Shown here: positions 34,022 to 42,236 of the stretch, piece by piece
Layout of the letters: each line of letters begins with the position of its first letter
How positions within the stretch are numbered: position 1 is the first letter of the stretch
Assembly (NCBI RefSeq): GCF_016861785.1
Contig: NZ_BOLS01000012.1
Location: forward strand, 1-64,000
Length of the DNA stretch: 64,000 bases
Direction: 5' to 3'
Origin: Lacticaseibacillus mingshuiensis
GTDB lineage: Bacteria; Bacillota; Bacilli; Lactobacillales; Lactobacillaceae
Notes under the pieces: generated by a model
The model's input: the letters and a program-made list of their open reading frames with translations, nothing else
Told to the model about the DNA's origin: nothing
Database searches by the model: none
Program-made: the position numbers and the translations under genes

Positions 34022-34531
34022 ATGACCAGACGAATCGACTTAACGGGTAAGCGTTTCGGGCGGCTGGTCGTGGTGAGTTGGGTCGGCCACGCCGGAAATG
34101 GGAATGCGATGTGGCATTGTCAATGTGATTGCGGGAACACGCTTGACGTGGACAGTTATCGCTTGCGCAGGGGCACCACGCAAAGTTGTGGGTGTTTGCG
34201 CCGCGAACGTTCGCGGGAAGTGATGTTGACGACACCGGTGCTGCGGGAACACGCCGGGTGCGCCGCACAGCTGGGCGTTGCGAATGGGACCAACGTTTCG
34301 GCGTCGCTGAATATTCGCGTGACAAACCGCAGTGGGGTGGTCGGCGTCAGTTTTGATCAGGCCAGTCAGACTTGGAACGCGCGCTTGATGGTGCGCGGGC
34401 GCATTGTTTTGAACCAGCGTTTCCACCGCTCAATGAGGCGGTGGCCGCACGCCGGGAAGCGGAAGCACGCTATTTTCCAGATCGCACGCGGACCGCTTTA
34501 CCACCTGCCGTCAATCAGAACACTGAAATGA
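34022..34531 (+). CDS. AP2-like DNA-binding protein with zinc ribbon, 3' frameshift
   Basis: The N-terminus (DLTGKRFGRLVVVSW, then W-H-C-x-C-D-C-G and SCGCL) is the zinc-ribbon module found with phage and homing-type AP2/HNH proteins. Residues about 98-140 (TNRSGVVGVSFDQASQTWNARL) begin an AP2-like domain. After about residue 134 the frame loses similarity. In another frame the sequence continues P-L-N-E-A-V-A-A-R-R-E-A-E-A, the expected AP2 helix, to a stop at 34537. A one-base deletion or similar shift near 34420-34430 is likely. The start follows AAAGGGGGAA. It may be a solo mobile-element relic or a co-opted regulator. Confidence 0.65.
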   Translation: MTRRIDLTGKRFGRLVVVSWVGHAGNGNAMWHCQCDCGNTLDVDSYRLRRGTTQSCGCLRRERSREVMLTTPVLREHAGCAAQLGVANGTNVSASLNIRVTNRSGVVGVSFDQASQTWNARLMVRGRIVLNQRFHRSMRRWPHAGKRKHAIFQIARGPLYHLPSIRTLK

Positions 34532-34573
34532 CCCATTAGAACCCGGGGCCGCACGGGATTTTAAAAATTCTCT

Positions 34574-34623
34574 GTATCAGATGTGTATCACATTGTTTCC
34601 GGGCTTAGCAAATTCCATAAGAT
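34574..34623 (+). promoter_or_regulatory. GTATCAGATG-box promoter of the pilin-sortase operon
   Basis: The box GTATCAGATGTGTATCAC starts at 34574 and the -10-like TAAGAT at 34618, 44 bp apart as at the other two sites. It precedes the pilin gene at 34748. Nothing else is seen in 34532-34747. Confidence 0.65.
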
Positions 34624-34747
34624 GTCACTGTGATCAAGTTCAAGACGTATTGACCAGCTTTCACGAGCTTGGTTTCAGTCGCAAGGAAGGTGATGAAGTC
34701 GGACACAACAAGCCAATTACATCGCAGCAAACATAAGGTGGTGAGAG

Positions 34748-35431
34748 ATGTTGACTAACCGGTTGCGCGTTTTCGCGTTAACAGTCGTGACATTTCTTCT
34801 GGCCATCAGTTGGTCGCAAGGGTCCACGGCGCAGGCGGCAACAAATGCGCCGAGCATCACCATTCAAAAACAGGTATCCGCAAAAAGCGAAGCCGGCACC
34901 GCCCAGACAACGGTGCCACTGGCCGGCACGCGATACCACCTTGTGAAGGTGCAGGCCCTTTCTTCCAAACAAAAGATCGATCCAGCAGATGCATCGTCCT
35001 ATCAAGTGGTTGGCGGGACGGATGCATTGGATCAGATCTTAGTCACCGACCAGCAAGGCACCTCGACTATCAGCGGGCCTGAGCTGACCACCGGCGATTA
35101 CCTGCTCGCGGAGTTAAAGGGCCCAGGCGTCCCGCAGCCCGCAGCGCCGATCGTTTTTTCTCTTCCTTATAAAATGGCTGGCCAGCTCATCAGTGACTTT
35201 GTTTATACCCCCAAGTCCGGGCTGGTCGCTCCGTCTGAAGGTGGCACCAAGAAGCAGACGCTTGGCGGCACCATCGTCGGTAAGGTCAAAGACAAAAAGA
35301 TCATGCAGACCAGTGGTATCATACCCGCTGTGGGGTACAGCCTCTTGGTTCTTGCGGCCGGTGTGATGGCCGGATCATTTGTCCTTTTGCAATTGTTCAA
35401 AAAGCGCCGTGCCCATTCGGCCGGCAACTGA
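34748..35431 (+). CDS. Minor pilin-like cell-wall protein
   Basis: This 227-residue exported protein has a signal peptide (about 1-31, ending AQA-A), a Cna-B/prealbumin-like domain (about 36-155; SITIQKQV, PLAGTRYHLVKV, TGDYLLAELKGPGVP) and a C-terminal membrane helix with KKRR. The sorting motif is unusual: IIPAVG lies where LPxTG is expected. The TGDYLLAELKGPG segment resembles an E-box. It starts after GGTGGTGAG and heads the pilus operon, so a basal or minor pilin role is likely. Confidence 0.75.
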   Translation: MLTNRLRVFALTVVTFLLAISWSQGSTAQAATNAPSITIQKQVSAKSEAGTAQTTVPLAGTRYHLVKVQALSSKQKIDPADASSYQVVGGTDALDQILVTDQQGTSTISGPELTTGDYLLAELKGPGVPQPAAPIVFSLPYKMAGQLISDFVYTPKSGLVAPSEGGTKKQTLGGTIVGKVKDKKIMQTSGIIPAVGYSLLVLAAGVMAGSFVLLQLFKKRRAHSAGN

Positions 35432-35499
35432 GCTGTGGAGCGCAGGTCTGACCTGCGTATCTTGACCGCGTGCTAGACGCGATCTTCGGAGGAATGATA

Positions 35500-37131
35500 A
35501 TGAAAAAATCTGTACGTTTACTTTATACAATTGGCGTATGCGGCCTGGCCTTGGGTGCGCTCACCACAACCGCAGTGACCTTGGTCAATAACGGCCAAAG
35601 CACGATCGCGGCAGGCAGTTCATTAGTTTCAGATGACACGTCTACTCGTAGTATCACCATTCATAAGTATTCCGGCACAACGCCTACGACTGCTGCGACT
35701 GGGACAACTGCGGATGCCGATTCGATTGATACGACTGTTCACAAGCCGCTGTCTGGGATCAAGTTCACCGTTCAAAAAGTGACTCCAGTGAATGGTGCAA
35801 AGAACATGAGCGCCGCTGATGCGACGACTTACACGACAGACGGCGACGCAACGACCACCGCTGCCACTGATGATGATGGGACAACTGTTGCAGATCTTGG
35901 CACTGGCACAAGCGCTGATGGTTACTATCTGGTAACTGAAGTGGCTTCTGCAGCCGTTGCGACTCCAACCGATCCATTCATCGTCCACGTCCCACTGACC
36001 ATCGCCGGCGTATCTGGCGGGGATGCAACGTTGGCCTACGATGTTAACGTGTATCCAAAGAACGATACGGAAAATATCACTCTGAACCCGAACAAGACCT
36101 TCCCAGATTCATCCAAGGCTGAATCTGTCAAAGTTGGTAGTGATGTTTCTTGGAATTTGCAGGTCGATACGCCAAAGGATATCTATACCGCCGGCAGCGA
36201 AGAGGATGACTCGGATGCTATCTACGCGAAGGACCTGACCATTTCCGATCCTATCAATAGCAAAACTCTTGCTTTCAAGTCGGTTGATAGTGTGAAGGCA
36301 ATCGCTGAAGACGGGACTGCGACAGATCTTGTGGAGACTGACGACGACTATACGGTTTCCCACTCCTCTGATGTGACTGGTTATGATGTTGTGATGATTT
36401 CCCTGACTAAGAGTGGGATGAAGAAGGCCGCTGGCTCCAAGAATATTGTTGTCCAGTTGACAACCACGATTCAGGATGTGACCTCTGACGCTTCCATCGT
36501 CAACACGTTCGACTCGTTCTACACCCCGTCGACTGGCGGTACGCCGACGCATGAATCCACAACGCCTGGCGATCCAACCAATCCTTCTGACCCAGGGAAC
36601 CCAACAGACCCAAAGGACCCGAACAAGCCTGACACCCCAGACCCAGATGACCCTGGTGATAACCCAGAGGTTGTTTATGGGAACGTTGATATCCTGAAGA
36701 CGGACGATACCTCTGACGCAACACCGCTGGCTAACGCGACCTTCAAGCTTGCAGCGAGCGAGCAGGATGCCAAGGATGGTAAATGGATCACAGATAACGA
36801 TGGCAATGTTATCTCCGGTACCACTAAGGCTGATGGTACACTTGAATTTACTGGCTTGCTTGTTGATCCGACGACCAAGACCCAGAAGTACTACCTCGTT
36901 GAAACTGACGCACCAGCCGGCTACAACGTTGACGGGACTGTTCATGAAGTCACCGCGCAAGCCGATACCACCCTCGATGCGACTATCAAGGATAGCGACA
37001 ACCTGCTTCCAAACTTGCCTATGACCGGTTCCGATGCACGTCTGTTGATCCTTGTCACCGCGTCTGTGCTGATCGTTGGCTCTGGCTCGATGATCTACAT
37101 CAAGCGTCGCAAGGACGAAAAGAACGCCTAA
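35500..37131 (+). CDS. LPxTG major pilin subunit (SpaA type)
   Basis: This 543-residue exported pilin has a signal peptide (about 1-35), the pilin motif VNVYPKN with its polymerisation Lys (about 182-188), a central domain, a P-D-N-T linker (about 355-390), and a Cna-B domain with E-box YYLVETDAPAGYN (about 467-479). It ends with the sorting signal LPMTG (about 506-510), a hydrophobic helix and KRRKDEK. Sortase C links subunits through the motif Lys, and the fibre is then attached to the wall. The ATG at 35500 follows CGGAGGA. Its codon use is less GC-rich at third positions than its neighbours, as in highly expressed genes. Confidence 0.92.
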   Translation: MKKSVRLLYTIGVCGLALGALTTTAVTLVNNGQSTIAAGSSLVSDDTSTRSITIHKYSGTTPTTAATGTTADADSIDTTVHKPLSGIKFTVQKVTPVNGAKNMSAADATTYTTDGDATTTAATDDDGTTVADLGTGTSADGYYLVTEVASAAVATPTDPFIVHVPLTIAGVSGGDATLAYDVNVYPKNDTENITLNPNKTFPDSSKAESVKVGSDVSWNLQVDTPKDIYTAGSEEDDSDAIYAKDLTISDPINSKTLAFKSVDSVKAIAEDGTATDLVETDDDYTVSHSSDVTGYDVVMISLTKSGMKKAAGSKNIVVQLTTTIQDVTSDASIVNTFDSFYTPSTGGTPTHESTTPGDPTNPSDPGNPTDPKDPNKPDTPDPDDPGDNPEVVYGNVDILKTDDTSDATPLANATFKLAASEQDAKDGKWITDNDGNVISGTTKADGTLEFTGLLVDPTTKTQKYYLVETDAPAGYNVDGTVHEVTAQADTTLDATIKDSDNLLPNLPMTGSDARLLILVTASVLIVGSGSMIYIKRRKDEKNA

Positions 37132-37148
37132 ACACACGTATTTTGAAT

Positions 37149-37184
37149 AAGAGCTTCGAGCCGGGCTCGGGGCTCTTGTTCTTT
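37149..37184 (+). terminator. Attenuator-type terminator between pilin and sortase genes
   Basis: AAGAGC...GGGCTCTTG arms with an inner CGAGCC/GGGCTCG stem are followed by TTCTTT. It lies 18 bp after the pilin stop and would reduce sortase transcription relative to the major pilin. Confidence 0.65.
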
Positions 37185-37234
37185 CCCGGAATAATATGTA
37201 CCGGGTAAAATGTGGTATCCAGGAGGTGAGGACG

Positions 37235-38203
37235 ATGCGCCATTGGTCAGATCGAACATTCTACCTGTTTTTCGGCTTCCTGTTTGCGCTGGGGCTGATC
37301 TTGCTATTGCTGCCGTTTGGTTTTGACGTCTATCATGACTACCAAAGCAAACAAGCGACCGTGGTCTATGAAAAAAACGCCAAGTCGCCGACCTCCAAGC
37401 AGACAAAAGACATCGAGGCGTACAATGCCATGATCGCCGCTTTTCAACAAGGCCAGCCGCCGAAGCGAAAAGTAAAGATCACCGACATTCAGCCGGACCT
37501 GCATGACCCCATTGGCTTCGTGCGGATTCCCGCCATTCACATTGCCGGCCAGACGATGTACTTCGGCGACTCAGATTGGGTGCTCGACCGTGCGATCGGC
37601 ACGATGCCCGGCACCTCTCTGCCAAGCGGCACCAACACGCTCACCGTCATCACCGGGCACTCGGGCCTCGCAAACCGCATCGTCTTTGACAACATTCGCT
37701 ACCTGAAAAATGGCGACATCTTCTACGTCACCAGCTTCGGGCAGGAAAAAGCCTACCAAGTCTACCAGCAAAAGGTGGTCGATCCCAATGCAAAATCAGC
37801 CATCAAGGCGACCTATGTGCAGCCGCACAAGGACATTGCCGTTTTGTTGACGTGCACGCCCTTGTTTATCAATACGCATCGGTTGATGGTCTACGGCAAG
37901 CGCGTCTCGCTGAAGACAGCGGCGAGCCATACCGTCACCACCCGCGATGGCTGGGGCATCGAGCGCCTCTGGATCTTGATCGTGATCTTACTATTATTGC
38001 TGATACTGATCTGGTTCCTGATCAAACAGCACCAGCGGCGAAAGGAGAAGGAAAAGGCCAATGCCGAAAAAGCAGCGCAAGAACAAGCAGCCCGCGAAGC
38101 AGGCGAGCGAGACGCCGGCCAACCAGCCGAACTCGGAACGCACCAACCAGGCGAACCCGGAGAACCACGACCAGGCGAACCCGGCGACACCGACGGACAC
38201 TGA
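37235..38203 (+). CDS. Class C sortase (first of two)
   Basis: This 322-residue class C sortase has an N-terminal membrane helix (about 8-28), a catalytic His in VITGHSGLANR (about 143-153), catalytic Cys in LLTCTPLFINTHRL (about 207-220) with the conserved Arg, and a C-terminal helix (about 245-265). Class C enzymes polymerise pilins. The highly charged tail (about 268-322) overlaps the next sortase gene by 143 bp. The start at 37235 follows a perfect AGGAGGTGA. Confidence 0.92.
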   Translation: MRHWSDRTFYLFFGFLFALGLILLLLPFGFDVYHDYQSKQATVVYEKNAKSPTSKQTKDIEAYNAMIAAFQQGQPPKRKVKITDIQPDLHDPIGFVRIPAIHIAGQTMYFGDSDWVLDRAIGTMPGTSLPSGTNTLTVITGHSGLANRIVFDNIRYLKNGDIFYVTSFGQEKAYQVYQQKVVDPNAKSAIKATYVQPHKDIAVLLTCTPLFINTHRLMVYGKRVSLKTAASHTVTTRDGWGIERLWILIVILLLLLILIWFLIKQHQRRKEKEKANAEKAAQEQAAREAGERDAGQPAELGTHQPGEPGEPRPGEPGDTDGH

Positions 38204-39242
38204 AACGCCAACGAACGCCGCCGCCCCGTCAACACCGGCGAACCCAACTGAGACGCAGCCAACCGCCCAGCCGCCGCGCAAGGTCAAGCATCACCGCGTC
38301 TACTATGCCTTTTTCACCCTGACGCTTCTGCTTGGGGTGTTCCTGCTGCTGCTGCCGCTGTTGTTCAACTGGCGAGAAACGCTCCAGCGCCAGCCGAAGA
38401 TGCGCGAATACGAGGAAGCGTACATTCCGCCGACCGACAAAACGCTGGACCTGATCAACCGCTACAACGCCATGATCGACGCCAAGCAGCACAATAAGTC
38501 CCACGAGAACATCGACATCACGCAGATCCAGCCGGACCTGAAGTCGCCGATCGGGTATATCAACATTCCCAGCATCCACATCAAGAACATGCTGATCTAT
38601 TTTGGCGACTCCGACTGGGTGCTCAACCGCGCGCTGGGCACCATGCCGTGGACGAGCTTGCCCACCGGCGGGAAAAACACGCTGGCCGCGATCACCGGGC
38701 ATTCCGGCCTCGCCAATAAGATCTTCTTTGACAACATTCGCTACCTGAAAAAAGGCGACGTGTTCTATGTCAACGCATTCGGCCGTAATCGCGCCTATCA
38801 GGTAACCGGCCACAAAGTCGTCGCGCCATCGGGTAAGGCCGCCGTCCAGTCGTTTTACGTCCAGCCTGGCAAAGACCTGGTCGCCCTCATGACCTGCACC
38901 CCACTGTTCATCAACTCCCACCGCTTGATCGTCTATGGCAAACGCATTCCGATCAAGTCGGCGAAAAAAGTGGTCACGACCACCCGTGACCGCTGGAGCC
39001 TTGAACACATTTGGTACCTGACCCTGTTCATCCTGATCTTGCTCCTGCTGATCTGGTGGCTCATTCGCCGCTACCGCAAACGAGGCATAGAAAAGCAAAA
39101 GAAGCGCATCGCCGAAGAACAGGAAAAAGCTGAAGAAGAGGCAAAGACAGCGGCCGACGCAAAGGCGGAAGCAGACGCAACTGCCCAAGCATCTGTCGAC
39201 CCCGCCAACCCCGACGATAAGTCACAGCACCACACTGAATGA
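38061..39242 (+). CDS. Class C sortase (second), with long N-terminal extension
   Basis: This 393-residue class C sortase has a 75-residue K/Q/N/P/T-rich cytoplasmic extension ahead of the first membrane helix (about 77-97). It has the catalytic AITGHSGLANK (about 209-219), LMTCTPLFINSHRL (about 273-286) and a second helix near 315-335. No ATG, GTG or TTG occurs in frame between 38061 and the first helix, so the gene must start in the overlap with the first sortase. AAGGAG lies 13 bases upstream. Two class C sortases suggest separate polymerising and minor-pilin attachment roles. Confidence 0.9.
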   Translation: MPKKQRKNKQPAKQASETPANQPNSERTNQANPENHDQANPATPTDTETPTNAAAPSTPANPTETQPTAQPPRKVKHHRVYYAFFTLTLLLGVFLLLLPLLFNWRETLQRQPKMREYEEAYIPPTDKTLDLINRYNAMIDAKQHNKSHENIDITQIQPDLKSPIGYINIPSIHIKNMLIYFGDSDWVLNRALGTMPWTSLPTGGKNTLAAITGHSGLANKIFFDNIRYLKKGDVFYVNAFGRNRAYQVTGHKVVAPSGKAAVQSFYVQPGKDLVALMTCTPLFINSHRLIVYGKRIPIKSAKKVVTTTRDRWSLEHIWYLTLFILILLLLIWWLIRRYRKRGIEKQKKRIAEEQEKAEEEAKTAADAKAEADATAQASVDPANPDDKSQHHTE

Positions 39243-39266
39243 TCCTGCGAAAGGAGCGTGCCCGCG

Positions 39267-40112
39267 ATGAAGCGACTGCTCAAATGGTTCGCGCTGCCGG
39301 CCATCGTGATCTTCGGCAGCCTACTGCTCCTGATCCGCGGCTACCACGTGTTTTTGACCCAACCGGCCAGCACCATGCCGGTCGCCTTCCAGACCACAGC
39401 CGCCGCCAACCTTGCGCGAAGCGGGCAAAACTCATCGGATGAGGCCATCCAAGAGGCGGACCTCAAGCTCCTTTTGGCCGCGCGGCAACAGAGCACCGGC
39501 TTGACCCAGCGTTACGGGGTGGGGCGGCTTGCGATTCCAAGCTGCCAGATCAGCCTGCCAATTTTTGGCGAAGCCACGGACCTGACCCTCAGCGCAGGCG
39601 TCGCGCTCTATTACCCCAAGCGTGGGCTCAGCGGTGGCAACATCGTCATGGCCGCGCACAACTTCTGGGGTGCAGGCGATCTGCTTCTCAACAAGATCGA
39701 CCGCGCCAAAGTCGGCGACCTCATTCTCGTCTCCGACCTCAAGCAAGTCTGGCAGTATCGCATTGCCGTCAACCAGGTCGTCAAGGACACCCAAGTCGAC
39801 GTCCTCGACAACACGCGCGACGACCGCCTGACCCTGATTCGCTGCGAAGGTGGGGCAGGGACCCAATACCGCCGAGTTGTGATCGCTAAGCTGCAAAAAA
39901 CGCGAGGTGCCAAGTCCACCGAGTCGGCCCTCGGCATTCAGACCACGACCCCAACCACCAGCGGCTTCACCCAATTTGAAAATCAGCTCGGTTGGCTCGT
40001 CGCCCAGTCGCTGAGTCGGCGCTGGCTCGTTTGGCAATTATGGCTCCTCGTGCTGGTCTGGCTCCTCATGTGGGGCATCGCCAGCTGGGGCTACCTGCGC
40101 CAACGCGACTGA
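39267..40112 (+). CDS. Third sortase (class A-like)
   Basis: This 281-residue membrane sortase has an N-terminal helix (about 8-27), catalytic His in VMAAHNFWGAG (about 127-137), Cys in LTLIRCEGG (about 189-197) and Arg in YRRVVIAKL. An extra C-terminal helix (about 250-275) is present. It lacks the class C TCTP motif and is closer to housekeeping or class A-type enzymes. The ATG at 39267 is ten bases after AAGGAG; the GTG at 39258 is too close. It may anchor the finished pilus or proteins with the variant motifs seen here. Confidence 0.85.
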   Translation: MKRLLKWFALPAIVIFGSLLLLIRGYHVFLTQPASTMPVAFQTTAAANLARSGQNSSDEAIQEADLKLLLAARQQSTGLTQRYGVGRLAIPSCQISLPIFGEATDLTLSAGVALYYPKRGLSGGNIVMAAHNFWGAGDLLLNKIDRAKVGDLILVSDLKQVWQYRIAVNQVVKDTQVDVLDNTRDDRLTLIRCEGGAGTQYRRVVIAKLQKTRGAKSTESALGIQTTTPTTSGFTQFENQLGWLVAQSLSRRWLVWQLWLLVLVWLLMWGIASWGYLRQRD

Positions 40113-40116
40113 GGAC

Positions 40117-40169
40117 TGTCAACTGAAACGAACCAGCCCTCGGCAAACTCTGTCAACTGAAACGAACCA
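40117..40169 (+). repeat. Short direct repeat
   Basis: The 19-base sequence TGTCAACTGAAACGAACCA occurs at 40117-40135 and 40151-40169 (34-bp period), right after the last sortase gene. Its function is unknown. Confidence 0.8.
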
Positions 40170-40204
40170 AGACGCGGCCGGCACCCCCAGTCGGCCACCA
40201 GAAT

Positions 40205-40246
40205 AGCGGATCCGCGTCCTGCTCATGCAGCGCGCGGGTCCGCTTT
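40205..40246 (+). terminator. Terminator of the pilus operon
   Basis: AGCGGATCCGCG pairs with CGCGGGTCCGCT, with one mismatch, and is followed by TTTT. Confidence 0.8.
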
Positions 40247-40363
40247 TGTGTTCATTTGTTTAACCGATTTAAATTGTCGGCAATCTAGCCACGAGGCATC
40301 CGGTATGGTACAATCTATCTCGTGATGTAGAACACAAGCAGCGTTTGAGAGGAGACTTTTTTG

Positions 40364-41701
40364 ATGAAGATCATCGTTATTGGTGCCACCCATGCTGGCA
40401 CATTTGCCACGCAACAGATCCTGACCGAACATCCAGATTATGACGTGCATGTCTATGAACGCAACACGAATCTGTCTTTCCTGTCCTGCGGGATCGCCTT
40501 GTGGGTGGGCGGTCACGTCTCGTCGCCCGAGAAAATGTTCTACTCCTCGCCCGAAGCCCTGAGCGCGCTCGGCGCCCATATGCACATGCAACATGACGTG
40601 CTCAGCGTCGACACCAAAGCCAAGCAAGTCGTCGTCAAAGACCTTGTGAGCGGCAGCACGACCACCGAAACATACGATAAGCTTGTCGTGACCACCGGCT
40701 CTGCGCCACTCACCCCGCCGATCCCCGGCATCGACGATCCGCGCGTGCACCTCGCCAAGAACTGGAGTCACGCCAAGACGCTCAAGGACCTCACCCCTGA
40801 GATCAAGTCCGTCATCGTCATTGGCGCAGGCTACATCGGCGCCGAGCTCGCCGAACAATACGCCCTGAACGGCAAGCAAGTCACCCTGATCGATGCCCTG
40901 CCACGCGTTTTGGCGAAAAATTTTGACAGCGACATCACCGATCGCGTGGAAAAACTCTACACCGATCACGGCGTCAAGCTGGCCCTCAGCGAAAAAGTCG
41001 TTGGTTTTGAAGGCGGCGACCAGCTGACCGTCACCACCGACAAAGGCAGCTACACCGCCGACATCGCTGTTCTCAGCATCGGTTTCCGCCCGCACACCGA
41101 CCTCGTTCGCGACCAACTCGAGACCCTGCCAAACGGCGCGCTCATTACCGACGAATACATGCGCACCAGCGACCCGGATGTCTTTGCCGCCGGGGATTCC
41201 GCGACCGTGCACTACAACCCGACTGGCAAGGCTGACTACATTCCGCTGGCCACCAACGCCGTGCGCCAGGGCATTCTCGTGGGCCATAACATCGACAAGC
41301 CAACCGTTGCCTACATGGGCACGCAAAGCACCAGCGCCGTTGAGCTGTTCGGCATGACCATCGCGGCATCCGGCCTCACCACAGAAGGCGCGAAGGCCCG
41401 CGGCGTCGAAGCGGCCAGCGTGACGATCGAGCAGGATTATCGCCCGGACTTCATGTTGACGACGGCGAAAATTCTTGTGAGTCTGACGTGGGATCCAGAG
41501 ACGCACCGCGTCCTGGGTGGGTCCGTCTTCTCGAGTCATGATGTGTCGCAGTCGGCCAACGCGCTGTCGATCGCGATCCAGGCCAACATGACGATCGAGC
41601 AGCTCAGCATGGTCGACATGTTCTTCCAGCCCAACTTCGACCAGCCGCTCAACTGGCTGAACGCCGTCGCGATGGAAGCTGTGGCCAAGGCTAACAAGTA
41701 A
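40364..41701 (+). CDS. nox: NADH oxidase, water-forming type (FAD-dependent)
   Basis: This 445-residue enzyme is of the NADH oxidase/peroxidase flavoprotein family. It has an N-terminal FAD motif (IIVIGATHAGTFA), the single redox-active C42 (LSFLSCGIAL), the NADH Rossmann motif VIVIGAGYIGAELAEQY (about 153-169) and a second FAD contact in DPDVFAAGDSATV (about 270-282). It reduces oxygen with NADH, probably to water, to regenerate NAD and remove oxygen. The ATG at 40364 follows GAGAGGAGA; the TTG at 40361 is less likely. A GGTACAAT -10 lies near 40308. It is monocistronic. Confidence 0.88.
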   Translation: MKIIVIGATHAGTFATQQILTEHPDYDVHVYERNTNLSFLSCGIALWVGGHVSSPEKMFYSSPEALSALGAHMHMQHDVLSVDTKAKQVVVKDLVSGSTTTETYDKLVVTTGSAPLTPPIPGIDDPRVHLAKNWSHAKTLKDLTPEIKSVIVIGAGYIGAELAEQYALNGKQVTLIDALPRVLAKNFDSDITDRVEKLYTDHGVKLALSEKVVGFEGGDQLTVTTDKGSYTADIAVLSIGFRPHTDLVRDQLETLPNGALITDEYMRTSDPDVFAAGDSATVHYNPTGKADYIPLATNAVRQGILVGHNIDKPTVAYMGTQSTSAVELFGMTIAASGLTTEGAKARGVEAASVTIEQDYRPDFMLTTAKILVSLTWDPETHRVLGGSVFSSHDVSQSANALSIAIQANMTIEQLSMVDMFFQPNFDQPLNWLNAVAMEAVAKANK

Positions 41702-41713
41702 AATCAATCCTGT

Positions 41714-41899
41714 ATATATGAGGGGGTCGCACTGTGTGCTCCCGGGTGGGCTCCGGCCGAAAATCGGCTGGAACGCTCCCAAGTGACTTTGAGCCCGCAA
41801 AAAGCGCGGTCTCAAAGCTCACTTTCGGTGTAAGCGGCAGAGCCGCTAACACCGACGAGGGGGCTGAGCCGTTTTCGGCCGGAGCCCACCCTCATATCC
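41714..41899. repeat. Large branched inverted-repeat element
   Basis: Outer arms ATATGAGGG (41716) and CCCTCATAT (41889) enclose longer arms GGGTGGGCTCCGGCCGAAAA and its near-perfect complement. Between them sit a GCAC-TGT-GTGC hairpin in the left arm and two stable hairpins (41788-41816 and 41826-41854) within an AAGTGA/TCACTT stem. The whole folds as a multi-branched structure of about 185 nt. It could be a structured RNA or a miniature mobile element. It follows nox, and no gene lies in 41702-42236. Confidence 0.75.
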
Positions 41900-42023
41900 A
41901 GCATTGATGATACTTGGTGGGGCTGGCCACGGCTTGCCAGTGCAACGGGTTTTTCTGTTACGCGTTTAGTCGAATGGCTGAGATCCATGTCCAACCGTGA
42001 TTGCCAAATAGATTTTTAGATCA

Positions 42024-42055
42024 AGAGGTCACTCATCGCGAGTGGCCTTTTTTTG
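42024..42055 (+). terminator. Rho-independent terminator
   Basis: AGAGGTCACTC pairs with GAGTGGCCT around ATCGC and is followed by seven T residues. Confidence 0.85.
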
Positions 42056-42209
42056 TTGGCCGCTCGTTTGCATGCTCATTCGTTCGCTCAGATACCCAAG
42101 TCGTGACTGTCCGCGCCCCCAACCGTCCTAAAAATCACTATGCAACCGCTCGTTGACAAAATGCAACGCCCAGGTGGTAGGCAGTTTGGCTTCTTTCTGG
42201 CACAATTAA

Positions 42210-42223
42210 GACAACAAGTTGTC
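42210..42223. promoter_or_regulatory. Palindromic operator of the XRE gene
   Basis: GACAACAAGTTGTC contains the inverted repeat GACAAC/GTTGTC around two bases. It lies four bp after a -10-like CACAAT (42201-42206) and just before the ribosome site, a typical place for autorepression. Confidence 0.6.
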
Positions 42224-42236
42224 AGGAGGAGATAGG

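Noticed and set aside
35500-37131. Low-GC codon use of the pilin gene as evidence of recent transfer
   Set aside because: The flanking operon has the usual composition, and high-expression codon bias explains the difference more simply.
40223-41815. A 530-codon open frame on the minus strand
   Set aside because: It is the antisense of nox. No ribosome site or family match is seen, and long antisense frames are expected at this GC content.
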